NCBI GenBank assembly: GCA_019136395.1
Contig: JAGVUH010000142.1
Span: forward strand, 1 to 14,851
Direction: 5' to 3'
Origin: Gammaproteobacteria bacterium
GTDB taxonomy: Bacteria > Pseudomonadota > Gammaproteobacteria > Chromatiales > Chromatiaceae
DNA length: 14,851 nucleotides
In this document: positions 6,410 to 14,592 of the stretch, one piece after another
Position numbering within the stretch: the stretch's first letter is position 1
How the letters are laid out: each line of letters starts with the position of its first letter
Translations under genes and position numbers: made by a program
The notes under the pieces: generated by a model
The model's database searches: none
What the model was told of the DNA's origin: nothing
What the model saw: only the letters and a program-made list of their open reading frames with translations

Positions 6410-7420
6410 TTGAATATCCAGCCAAAAACCGCCTCCGTCCCGACGCTTTCGGTCATCCTGCCCCTCAGCGATGCCGAGTTGGTGCTGCCCGCACTGGGCG
6501 ACGCTCTTTATGGCTTTCTGGATAGCCTGGGTCGCAGCTATGAACTGGTGTTGGTCGGGCATGGCCGGGGGGAACGCTCCGCGACGCTGCTGCATCAGCA
6601 GCATCGCTTGCGGCCGGACGTGACGCGCGTCTTGCTCGGCCGGGGCCTGGCCAGCGCGGCGGCGGCCAGTCTGGCCGGCCTCATCGCCTGTAAGGGGCAG
6701 CGCATCGTTAGCTTGCCGGCGGATCCAGGCCTGGCGCCCGAAATCGTCGGCCAGATGGTCGATTTGCTGGACGTGGGGCATGATTTCGTCGCCGCCAAAC
6801 GCTCACCGGCCGCCCTGTCGGGCTGGAAGGCCTGGCTGGCCAGGGCCGAGCGGGGCCTGCACGCACGCTTGGGCGGTGTGGGGATCTCCGATCCGGCGTG
6901 CGGGGTCTTTGGTTTCAGCCGCGACTTGTTGGAGGTGGTGACGTCCCAGCCGCCTGGTTTGCAGCCAGAGCTGGTACCCGCCCTGGCTTTTCGCCTGGCG
7001 CGCCAGCCAACCGAGGTGGAGCTGGACTTACGTAAGTATTCCGCCCCTGATCGCGCCTCCCGAAATGGACCCCTGAAGTCTCCCAGCTGGGGGCACCGCG
7101 TTGAAGGGGCCTTCACCTACCTGAATCTTCGCTACGGCTCCACCCCCTGGCTCTTGAGGACCTTTGCCGTCATGGCCACCGGCTTGGCCCTCATGGCGCT
7201 GGGAGCCGCCGTTCTGGTCACGCTGTTCACCCTGTTAACGGCCAGTCAGGATACCTTGTGGCTTCTGTTCGGCCTGCTCTTTACCGGTTTCACCCTCTTC
7301 GGCCTTGGCCTGTTTGGCGTCTATCTGGATCGTCTGCCGGCCCAGTGGCACGGGGATCCCGGTTTCATCACCAGCCAGCACCTTCGGCCCAAGTTCGACA
7401 AGCCTTCAGCTACGAATTGA
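6410..7420 (+). CDS. Degenerate GT2 (DPM1/GtrB-like) membrane protein
   Basis: The 336-residue product is built like the polyprenyl-phosphate glycosyltransferases of the GtrB/ArnC/DPM1 type: a GT-A domain (about 10-235) and two C-terminal membrane helices (about 247-275 and 283-306). The landmarks are present but altered. The nucleotide-binding VDDGSxD position reads VGHGRGE at 49-55, and the DADLQDPPE position reads PADPGLAPE at 103-111. The first acidic motif is therefore lost and the second only partly kept, so ordinary transferase activity looks unlikely. The [16 protein letters not shown] segment (159-174) matches the family's later conserved region. The start is TTG 6410, with AGGAAGGTGG at 6396-6405 and no other early start available. 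It lies 32 bases after the lipoprotein and its last 15 bases overlap the end of lspA. Confidence 0.75.
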   Translation: MNIQPKTASVPTLSVILPLSDAELVLPALGDALYGFLDSLGRSYELVLVGHGRGERSATLLHQQHRLRPDVTRVLLGRGLASAAAASLAGLIACKGQRIVSLPADPGLAPEIVGQMVDLLDVGHDFVAAKRSPAALSGWKAWLARAERGLHARLGGVGISDPACGVFGFSRDLLEVVTSQPPGLQPELVPALAFRLARQPTEVELDLRKYSAPDRASRNGPLKSPSWGHRVEGAFTYLNLRYGSTPWLLRTFAVMATGLALMALGAAVLVTLFTLLTASQDTLWLLFGLLFTGFTLFGLGLFGVYLDRLPAQWHGDPGFITSQHLRPKFDKPSATN

Positions 7421-7909
7421 TTTCGCGGCCAGCTCAGTCCTGAAACTGGTAATCAGCAGAAAGACGATGCCAATGCTGATGGCGCTGTCGGCGACATTGA
7501 AGGCCGGCCAGTGCCAGGTGCCGACGTAGAAGTCGATGAAGTCCACCACGCGCCCGGTCTGGACGCGGTCGATGAGGTTGCCGATGGCCCCGCCGATGAT
7601 CAGGCTGAGGGTGGCGGCGGTGACGCGATCGCCCTTTTCGAGGCGCAACAGCCAGATGGCCAGCACCGTGGTCATGACCAGGGCGAAGCCGGCGAACAGC
7701 CAGCGTTGCCAGCCGCCGGCATTGGCGAGGAAGCTGAAGGCGGCGCCCTCGTTATACATGAGGGTGAGGTTGAGCAAGGGCATAAGGGGCACGGGCTGGA
7801 AGGGCACCAGCAGGGCCTCCGCCAGCCATTTGGTGGCCTGGTCGAGGATGACGATCAGCAGCGACAGCCAGAGCCAGCGGGCCATGGTGGGGTTGGTTAT
7901 GAGCTTCAT
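7406..7909 (-). CDS. lspA: LspA, lipoprotein signal peptidase II
   Basis: The 167-residue inner-membrane protease removes signal peptides from lipoproteins after diacylglyceryl transfer. Four hydrophobic segments are visible (about 10-30, 68-90, 97-113 and 139-158). The conserved blocks are NEGAAFSF (53-60), [10 protein letters not shown] (106-115), the catalytic Asp123 in GRVVDFID, and the second catalytic Asp141 in FNVADS. The length is normal. It starts at ATG 7909, 15 bases after the ileS stop, with no strong Shine-Dalgarno, which suggests translation from the ileS transcript. ileS-lspA is a conserved gammaproteobacterial pair. The lipoprotein at 6141-6377 would be one of its substrates. 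The gene converges on the GT2-like gene with a 15-base overlap. Confidence 0.96.
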   Translation of the reverse strand: MKLITNPTMARWLWLSLLIVILDQATKWLAEALLVPFQPVPLMPLLNLTLMYNEGAAFSFLANAGGWQRWLFAGFALVMTTVLAIWLLRLEKGDRVTAATLSLIIGGAIGNLIDRVQTGRVVDFIDFYVGTWHWPAFNVADSAISIGIVFLLITSFRTELAAKSIRS

Positions 7910-7924
7910 GGGTGAAGATGAGTC

Positions 7925-10591
7925 TCAGGCAAAACGCCGCTTCTCCCCTGCCCCGGCGACATTGTCCACGCACCGCCCGCACAGCTCCGGATGCTCTGGA
8001 TCGGCGCCCACGTCGGGCCGCAGGTGCCAGCAGCGCACGCACTTGGGATGGACCGACTTACGCACCCGCACCGCCAGGCCCGCCAGTTCGGTGTCCTGGG
8101 CGTCGGTGGGGCGGTCCGCCAAGGGGTGGACCGGGGCGGCGGAGGTGATGAGGGCGAAGCGCAGCTCGTCCCCCAGGCGGTCCAGGGTGGCAGCCAGCTC
8201 CGGGGCGGCGTAGAGGTCGAGCTCGGCGTCCAGGCCTGAGCCGATGAGCCCGGCCTGGCGCGCCGCCTCCAGGGGCTTGGCCACCGCCAGCCGCACCGCC
8301 AGGACCTGGTCCCAGAAGGCACGGTCGAAGGGATCGGCCGCGTCCAGGACGAACAGGCCCTGGTACCAGGAGGCCAGGAACACCGAAGGCTCCCGCTCGC
8401 CGGGCAGGTAGCGCCAGATCTCGTCGGCGGTGAAGCTGAGGATGGGCGCCAGCCAGCGCACCATCCCTCGGTGGGGGTGGTGTACTGGCGGTCCTTGATG
8501 ACGTCCAGGTAGAAGCCGCCCAGGTCGACCACGCAGAAGTTGTGGATCTTCTGGTAGATGAGGTGGAACTGGTAGTCGCGGTAGGCGGCGACGATCTCCT
8601 CCTGGAGCTGGAAGGCGCGGTCCACCGCCCAGCGGTCGAGTTCGATCATGTCCGCGGGGGCGACGAGATTGACCGCGGGGTCGAAGCCATTCAGGTTGGC
8701 CAGCAGGAAGCGCGCCGTGTTGCGGATGCGCCGGTAGGCGTCGGCGGTGCGCTTGAGGATCTCATCGGAGACGCTCATCTCGCCGCGGTAGTCGGTGGCG
8801 GCCACCCAGAGGCGGATGATGTCGGCGCCCAGGGTCTTCATCACGTCCTGGGGGCTGACCACGTTGCCCTTGGACTTGGACATCTTCTCGCCCTTGGCGT
8901 CCACCGTGAAGCCGTGGGTGAGGACGCCCCGGTAGGGCGCGCGGTCGTACATGGCCACCGAGGTCAGCAGGGACGACTGGAACCAGCCGCGATGCTGGTC
9001 GGAGCCCTCCAGATAGAGGTCCGCCGGGGACCTCAAACCTGCCCGTTTTTCCAGGCAGCAGGCGTGGGTGACGCCGGAGTCGAACCAGACGTCCAGGGTG
9101 TCGTGGACCTTTTCATATTCAGCGGCCCCGGCGACGCCAATCAGGTCCGCCGCGTCCAGGGCGAACCAGGCCTCGACGCCCTGGGCCTCCACCCGCCGGG
9201 CGACCGCCTCGATCAGCTCAGGGGTGCGCGGGTGCAGCTCGCCGGTCTCCTTGTGGACCAGCAGCGGGATGGGCACCCCCCAGGTGCGCTGGCGCGAGAT
9301 GCACCAGTCCGGGCGGTTGCGCATCATGGCCTCGATACGCGATTGGCCCCAGTCGGGGGTCCAGGTGACGTGCTCGATCTCGCGCAAGGCGGCCTCGCGT
9401 AGCCCCTGCTTCTCCATGCCGATGAACCACTGGGGGGTGGCGCGGAAGATGATGGGGGTCTTGTGCCGCCAGCAGTGGGGGTAGCTATGGCTGAAGCGCT
9501 TGGCCTGGATGAGGGCGCCGCGCGCCTTGAGGGTTTCCACCACCTTGTCGTTGGCGGTGAAGACGTGCTCCCCGGCGAACAGCGGCGTGTCGGGCAGGAA
9601 GCGGCCATCCCCACCCACCGGGTTGTCCACCGGCAGGCCGTAGCGGTTGCCGACGAGATAGTCCTCCAGGCCATGGCCGGGGGCGGTATGGACGGCGCCG
9701 GTGCCGGCGTCCAGGGTGACGTGCTCACCGAGGATGATCGGCACCTCCCGGTCATAAAAGGGATGCTGGAGCTTGAGCCCCTCAAAGGCGTGGCCCTGGC
9801 CATAGGCGAGGACGCGGTAGCGGTCGATGCCCCAGCGGTCCAGGGTGTCGCGCATCAGGCCCTCGGCCAGGATCAGGCGCTCGCGCCCATGGTCGCCGTC
9901 GGTCTGGATGAGGACGTACGGTGAAGAGGGCCTCCTCGTCCAGGACCGGGAAGCGCACGTCGATGGAGATGGACTCCTTGTCGGCGTACTCCACCTCCGC
10001 CTCGGCCAGGGCCGAGCCGCAGTCGATGCACCAGTGCACCGGCTTGTAGCCCTTGTGGACATGGCCGTTGGCCAGGATCACCCCCAGGGCGCGGATGATG
10101 TTGGCCTCGAAGGCGAAGTCCATGGTCAGGTAGGGATTCGCCCAGTCGCCCAGCACCCCCAGGCGCTTGAAGTCGCGGCGCTGGCCGTCCACCTGGCGGG
10201 CGGCATAGGCGCGGCAGGCCTGGCGGAAGGCGGCGGCGCTGATCTTGGCGCCGGGCTTGCCCTCCTTCTTCTCCACCTGGAGCTCGATGGGCAGGCCATG
10301 GCAATCCCAGCCCGGCACATAGGGGGCGTCCAGGCCGTCCAGGGTGCGGGACTTGATGATCATGTCCTTGATCACCTTGTTGACGGCGTGGCCGATGTGG
10401 ATGTCGCCGTTGGCGTAGGGGGGGCCGTCGTGAAGGATGAACTGCTCGGCTCCCGCGCGGGCGGCGCGGATCTGGCCGTAGAGGTCCATGGCCTCCCAGT
10501 GGGCGAGCAGCTCCGGTTCCCGCTGGGCCAGGTTGGCCTTCATGGGGAAGCCGGTGTTGGGCAGGTTGAGGGTGTTCTTGTAATCGCTCAC
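7925..10591 (-). pseudogene. ileS: ileS, isoleucine-tRNA ligase, broken at two points
   Basis: The gene encodes a class I synthetase that charges tRNA-Ile, here in three frame segments. Segment 1 (10591 to about 9923, 223 residues) has the HIGH motif at 65-68 and begins at GTG with AGGA upstream. Segment 2 (about 9918 to 8467) holds [12 protein letters not shown] of the editing domain, [10 protein letters not shown], and the KMSKS loop. Segment 3 (8464-7925) holds the anticodon region and the C-terminal zinc site CVRCWH/CGRC. At the first break, ALF runs straight into YVLIQ, skipping about 37 residues that in E. coli include the WTTTPWTLP editing motif. At the second, PTEG runs into MVRWLAP, skipping about 17 residues. 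Frame arithmetic gives losses of 3n+2 and 3n+1 bases. All else is well conserved, so a sequence or assembly error is as likely as a true pseudogene. Confidence 0.9.
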
Positions 10592-10656
10592 GGGGCTAGG
10601 TCCTGCGGGTACGGCGAGAAAGGGCGAAGTTTACCCTGTTTGCCTTGCCGCGACCG

Positions 10657-10684
10657 AGATCCCGCGCCCAAGATCCCGCGCCCA
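10657..10684 (+). repeat. Two tandem copies of a 14-base unit
   Basis: AGATCCCGCGCCCA occurs twice back to back (10657-10670 and 10671-10684) in the intergenic region between ileS and the toxin-antitoxin module. Identical tandem copies of this length are unlikely by chance. No function is evident; it could be a slippage duplication or a binding site. Confidence 0.8.
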
Positions 10685-10780
10685 AGCCCGTGGCAGCGGC
10701 AGTAGGTTCGAGGCGCTGCCGAGCGTGAAAAGTGCCAGAAACAGCCAAGCAGAAGAAGTACGATCGAGCGCGTGCGCGAT

Positions 10781-10793
10781 ATACACTGTGTAT
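10781..10793. promoter_or_regulatory. Palindromic candidate operator of the TacAT module
   Basis: ATACAC-T-GTGTAT is a perfect inverted repeat centred about 50 bases before the antitoxin start, in a stretch that also offers a TATACA-like -10 box (10780-10785). Ribbon-helix-helix antitoxins autorepress by binding short palindromes overlapping their promoter, which fits this position. No good -35 box was seen. Confidence 0.5.
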
Positions 10794-10835
10794 CCAAGCC
10801 GCGGTTCGCGGTCCAACTCAAAACCAAGGTGCGCC

Positions 10836-11129
10836 ATGCCCGCTTCGCCTGCAACCGCCAACCCGGAACCGACCACCCGCGCCGTCAACCTTCGGGTGCG
10901 GGAGGAGATTCGCGACCTGATCGATCAGGCCGCCAGTATCCAGGGCCGGTCTCGCTCCGATTTCATGATCGACGCCGCCCGGCGGGCCGCCGAGGAGACG
11001 CTGCTCGACCAGACCCTGGTCAGGGTTGATCGGGAGACCTACGAGCACTTCCTGGCCATACTGGACCAGCCCCCCGCTGGGGAGGGATACGAGCGCCTGA
11101 TGGCCGCCCCCAGCCCATGGAAGACCTGA
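10836..11129 (+). CDS. tacA: TacA-type (DUF1778) ribbon-helix-helix antitoxin
   Basis: The 97-residue protein has the DUF1778 plan. A ribbon-helix-helix DNA-binding region (about 14-50) reads AVNLRVREEIRDLIDQAA then QGRSRSDFMIDAA, and a C-terminal toxin-binding tail ends ERLMAAPSPWK. It would dimerise, neutralise the downstream acetyltransferase and repress the operon. ATG 10836 is chosen because AAGG (10826-10829) lies 6 bases upstream. The frame is open further back to 10725, but that extension would place coding sequence over the palindrome and looks unlike the family. It overlaps the toxin start by 13 bases, a common arrangement for coupled toxin-antitoxin genes. Confidence 0.9.
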   Translation: MPASPATANPEPTTRAVNLRVREEIRDLIDQAASIQGRSRSDFMIDAARRAAEETLLDQTLVRVDRETYEHFLAILDQPPAGEGYERLMAAPSPWKT

Positions 11130-11620
11130 CCCTGGAGGCCCCGGCGCCGCTCTCCGAGACGCATCGTGTCGCGGATTACTGCTCCGGTGTCCAAGCGCTT
11201 GACGACTGGTTGCTTCGCCGCGCCTGGATCAATCAGGTCAGCGGCGCCTCGCGTACCTACGTCGTTTCGGCCGCGGGGGTGGTGGTCGGTTATTACTGCC
11301 TGGCCTCTGGCGCGCTGGCGCTGCGCGAGGCCCCCGGCCGCATCCGGCGCAACATGCCTGACCCCGTGCCGATGGCAGTTCTAGGGCGCCTGGCCGTCGA
11401 CCGGGCCTGGCAGGGAAGGGGTCTCGGGGTCGCTTTGCTGCGCGATGCCGTCGAGCGTGCGCGGGCCGCAAGCCTGATTCTGGGTGTCCGCGGACTGCTG
11501 GTGCATGCCTTGTCGGAGAAGGCCGCGGCCTTCTATGCCCACCACGGATTCGTCGCATCGCCGTCGAATCCCCTGACACTGGTCTTGTCGCTGAAACGGA
11601 CCCCAGCATCCACGGGGTAG
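11117..11620 (+). CDS. tacT: TacT-type GNAT acetyltransferase toxin
   Basis: This 167-residue GNAT toxin belongs to the TacT/AtaT/ItaT group, whose members acetylate the amino group of aminoacyl-tRNAs and stop translation. Visible signatures are the family strand LGRLAVDRAWQGRGLG (89-104), in which QGRGLG binds the acetyl-CoA pyrophosphate, and FYAHHGF at 139-145, whose Tyr140 matches the catalytic tyrosine of Salmonella TacT. The N-terminal EAPAPLSETHRVADYCSG and NQVSGASRTYVV are also typical. All key residues are present, so the toxin looks functional. It overlaps tacA by 13 bases and has no strong own ribosome site, so it is probably translationally coupled. Which charged tRNA it attacks cannot be read from sequence. 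Confidence 0.93.
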   Translation: MEDLTLEAPAPLSETHRVADYCSGVQALDDWLLRRAWINQVSGASRTYVVSAAGVVVGYYCLASGALALREAPGRIRRNMPDPVPMAVLGRLAVDRAWQGRGLGVALLRDAVERARAASLILGVRGLLVHALSEKAAAFYAHHGFVASPSNPLTLVLSLKRTPASTG

Positions 11621-11903
11621 CTTGGTGAAGACCCAAATAATTGATGGGCAACGGGCAGCCATGGCCCGCACACGATATTTCCCACATCTACCCTTGTTGA
11701 AGCAGAATGCGGCTGAGGTAAGCCAATAAGTCAGTCACAGGAGATCTCCAGTACCTTAGGCCATTGATCTGGTGATATTTTTTGACTTGGCTAGTGCTTA
11801 AAGACTTCATGCGGATGACTTACCTGGAAACGCTCGAACAATGGCTGGTCTCGTCTTGATTGATTCCAGCCCACTGAAACAAAGCCAAGTCAAAGGAAGC
11901 ATG
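11621..11903 (+). other. Intergenic region, visibly less GC-rich, no gene recognised
   Basis: This stretch between the toxin and the sensor gene is AT-richer than its surroundings, especially 11761-11830. TTGACT (11782-11787) could be a -35 box, but no fitting -10 box follows at 16-18 bases. A frame open from ATG 11841 continues into the sensor protein, but the better start is downstream. No transposase remnant or RNA gene was seen. The composition could mark the edge of an acquired toxin-antitoxin segment. Confidence 0.4.
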
Positions 11904-14592
11904 ATGGCTACCAACCCTACCTCTGGGGCTTCTCCTAACCCCCGGGCTGCCGTCGCCGAGCCAACGACCGCAAGCGTCCCCGTGGAGGATAAGACCAATC
12001 CGGCTGTCACCCTATTCGGCCACCGCTACCTGGTCAGGTTTGTCGCCTTCTACGTCCTGTTTTCGGTCTTCTGGATCTTCGTCAGCGACGAATTGCTGGC
12101 GTTCCTGATCCGGGACCCGGAGAGCTTGCCGTGGCTGGGCATGGCCAAGGGCTGGCTCTTCATCCTCATCACCACCAGTTTGCTGTACCTACTGATCTCC
12201 CGTTTTTTTCGCGCCCTCCTCGACCGCGACCGGGAGATCCTGGCCCTCAACGCGGGGCTGGAGCGGCGGGTGGCGGAGCGGACCGCCGACCTGGAGGCCC
12301 AGATTGCCGAGCGTCGGCGGGTGGAAGGGGAACTGCGGCTCAGCGAGGCGCGTCACCGGCTGCTGGCGGAACACTCCATCGACGTGATCTGGGCCCTGAA
12401 TGCCCAGGGCGAGATGACCTACATCAGCCCCTCCGTCGAGCGGATCCTGGGTTATACCCGGGAGGAGTATCTACGGTTACCGCCGACCAAGACCTATTCC
12501 CCGGCGGCCTGGGAGCTGGTGCAGGAGGGGATGAGACAGGGCATCGCCGCCGTGCAGGCGGGTAAACCTTTTGAATTCCATGCCGAGCTGGAGAATATCC
12601 GCAAGGACGGTTCCCGCAACTGGTCTGACGTCAAGGGCACGGCCCTGTATGACGACCAGGGACGGTTCCTGGAATTTTTTGGCATCACCCGCGATATCAC
12701 CGAGCGTAAGCGCCACGAGCAGGAACTGCGCGAGTTCAACGCCAACCTGGAAGCCAAGGTCCAGGAACGCACCACCGAGATCCAGGCCGCCCTCGCCAGC
12801 CTGGCGGAGAACGAGAGCCGCTTCCGGACCATCTTCAACAGCGTCAGCGACGGCATCATCATCCAGGATGCCCAGACTGGCGAGATCCTCGACGTCAACG
12901 AGCGCGTCTGCGAGTGGTTTGGCGGCAGCCACGAGGAGGTGCTCGCCGCGGGCTTCAGCGCCCTTCTGGCGGAGGATCAGCCCTACCGTCAGGCCGATGC
13001 CCTGGAGAAGATCCGCCGGCTCCACGCCGAGGGGCCACAGACCTTCGAGTGGCTGGGGCGTGCCCGTGATGGCACAACCTTCTGGGTCGAGGTCAGCCTG
13101 CGCCTGGGGGTGATCAACGGCCGCTCCTGTGTTCTGGCCCTGACGCGGGACATCTCCGCGCGCAAGCAGGACCGGCCTGCCGAATCGGCTCCTGGGCCGG
13201 GATCGCCTGGCCCACGAGGTGGCGGATGCCCGCCATCACCGCACCCGCCTGGCGGTGCTCGTTCTCGATCTGGACCAGTTCAAGTACATCAACGATACCC
13301 ATGGCCATGCCCTGGGCGACCGGCTGCTCCAGGACCTGACCGGGCGTCTGCGCCAGACGTTGCGCCCCGTGGACACCCTGTGCCGGCTCTCCGCGGACGA
13401 GTTCCTGGTGCTGCTGCCGGAACCGCACCCCAGCCAGTGGTTGAACGACATCGCCGCGGCCTGCGACCGCCTGCTCGACCGATGCGCCACCCCATTCGAC
13501 CTCGATGGCCATCAGGTCCACGTCACCTGCTCCCTCGGCGTGGCGGTCTATCCCGAGGATGGCTTGGACGGCGAGACCCTGATGCGCAACGCCAACACCG
13601 CCCTCCACGAGGCCAAGCGCAACCGGCGTCATGGCTACCGTTTCTTCGAGCCGGCGATGAACGACGCCCTGACGCGCTTCATCCATACCCGTGACGCCCT
13701 GCGGCTGGCCCTGGAACGGGAGGAATTCGTCCTCCACTACCAACCCCAGATCGAACTGGACACCGGCCGGGTCCTGGGCGCCGAGGCCCTGATCCGCTGG
13801 CAACGGCCGGGTATGGGGCTGGTGCCGCCCGGGGACTTCATCGACGTGGCCGAGGAGAGCGGACTCATCGTCCCCCTCGGCCGTTGGGTCCTGCGGGAGG
13901 CCTGTCGCCAGGCCGCCGCCTGGCGCGCCAGAGGTTGGCCGGACCTGGTGGTGGCGGTGAACCTGTCTGCCGTCCAGTTCCGCCACCCGAGTCTGGGGGA
14001 GGAGGTCCGCCAGGCCCTGGCGGAGAGCGGGCTCGCGCCCCAGGGCCTGGACCTGGAATTGACCGAATCCATTCTGCTCCAGGGCGAGGAGGGGGTGCTG
14101 GGGCTGGTGGCGGAGTGGAAGGCCCAAGGTATCCAGTTGTCCATCGACGACTTTGGCACCGGCTATTCCAGCCTGGCCTACCTGAAGCGCTTCAAGGTCG
14201 ACAAGATCAAGATCGATCGCTCCTTCGTCGCCAACCTGCTCACCGACGAGGGGGACCGCGCCATCGTCCAGGCCATGATCCAGATCGCCCGCGTGCTGAA
14301 TTTCAAGACCCTGGCCGAGGGGGTGGAGGATGCTGGACTCGCCGACCGGCTGCGCCTGATGGGCTGCAACCTGGCCCAGGGGCACCTCTATGCCCGGCCC
14401 CTGCCGGCGACCGATCTGGAACGGTGGATGACCGAATCGCCAGCCGCCTTGGCACCTGCCCCTGATCCTGGTCTTGGCCCTACACCTACCCCTGGCCCTG
14501 GCCCTGGCCCTGGCCTTGGCCCTACACCTACCCCTGGCCCTGGCCCTGGCCCTGGCCTTGGCCCTACACCTACCCCTGGCCCTCGCCCGTGA
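11904..14592 (+). pseudogene. Membrane PAS-PAS-GGDEF-EAL c-di-GMP protein, frame broken
   Basis: The first frame (11904 to about 13169) encodes two membrane helices (about residues 42-69 and 84-102) around a short periplasmic loop, a coiled coil, and two PAS domains (about 148-268 and 302-420) joined by another coiled coil. The second frame, from about 13171, resumes with TGLPNRLL of the GGDEF domain, followed by an EAL domain. About 14 codons that normally hold the D-x-L start of GGDEF are missing, with a frame change of 3n+2 bases. The cyclase signature reads SADEF (13390-13404) instead of GGDEF, so synthesis is unlikely. The EAL residues are intact: EALIRW (13783-13800), DDFGTGYSS (from 14146) and EGVE (14317-14328). 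A working copy would thus be a c-di-GMP phosphodiesterase with sensory control. ATG 11904 has AGGA six bases upstream; ATG 11841 is an alternative. It overlaps the CheR-type gene by four bases. Confidence 0.85.
14473..14583 (+). repeat. 42-base tandem repeat encoding a Gly-Pro-rich tail
   Basis: Two identical 42-base units (14473-14514, 14515-14556) and a 27-base partial third copy (14557-14583) encode LGPTPTPGPGPGPG repeats at the C-terminus of the EAL protein. Each unit contains four GGCCCT hexamers. Because 42 is a multiple of three, gain or loss of units changes only tail length. The high identity points to recent expansion, and short-read assembly may have collapsed the true copy number. 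Confidence 0.9.

Noticed and set aside
8542..9402. Plus-strand open frame inside ileS
   Set aside because: It is antisense to clearly conserved synthetase motifs and has no signature of its own.
9916..9925. Programmed ribosomal frameshift in ileS
   Set aside because: No slippery heptamer is seen, and conserved residues are missing at the junction. A shift cannot supply missing sequence.
10725..10835. N-terminal extension of TacA from 10725
   Set aside because: The extension has no family similarity and covers the probable operator. ATG 10836 has a good ribosome-binding site.
11600..11618. ACCCC/GGGGT hairpin as terminator after tacT
   Set aside because: The stem has only 5 bases with a 9-base loop and no T-run, and it lies inside the tacT coding end.
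13114..14385. 423-codon minus-strand frame opposite GGDEF-EAL
   Set aside because: It is antisense to canonical EAL motifs; long antisense frames are expected at this base composition.
14473..14583. CRISPR-like array
   Set aside because: Units are directly adjacent with no spacers and encode an in-frame Gly-Pro tail.
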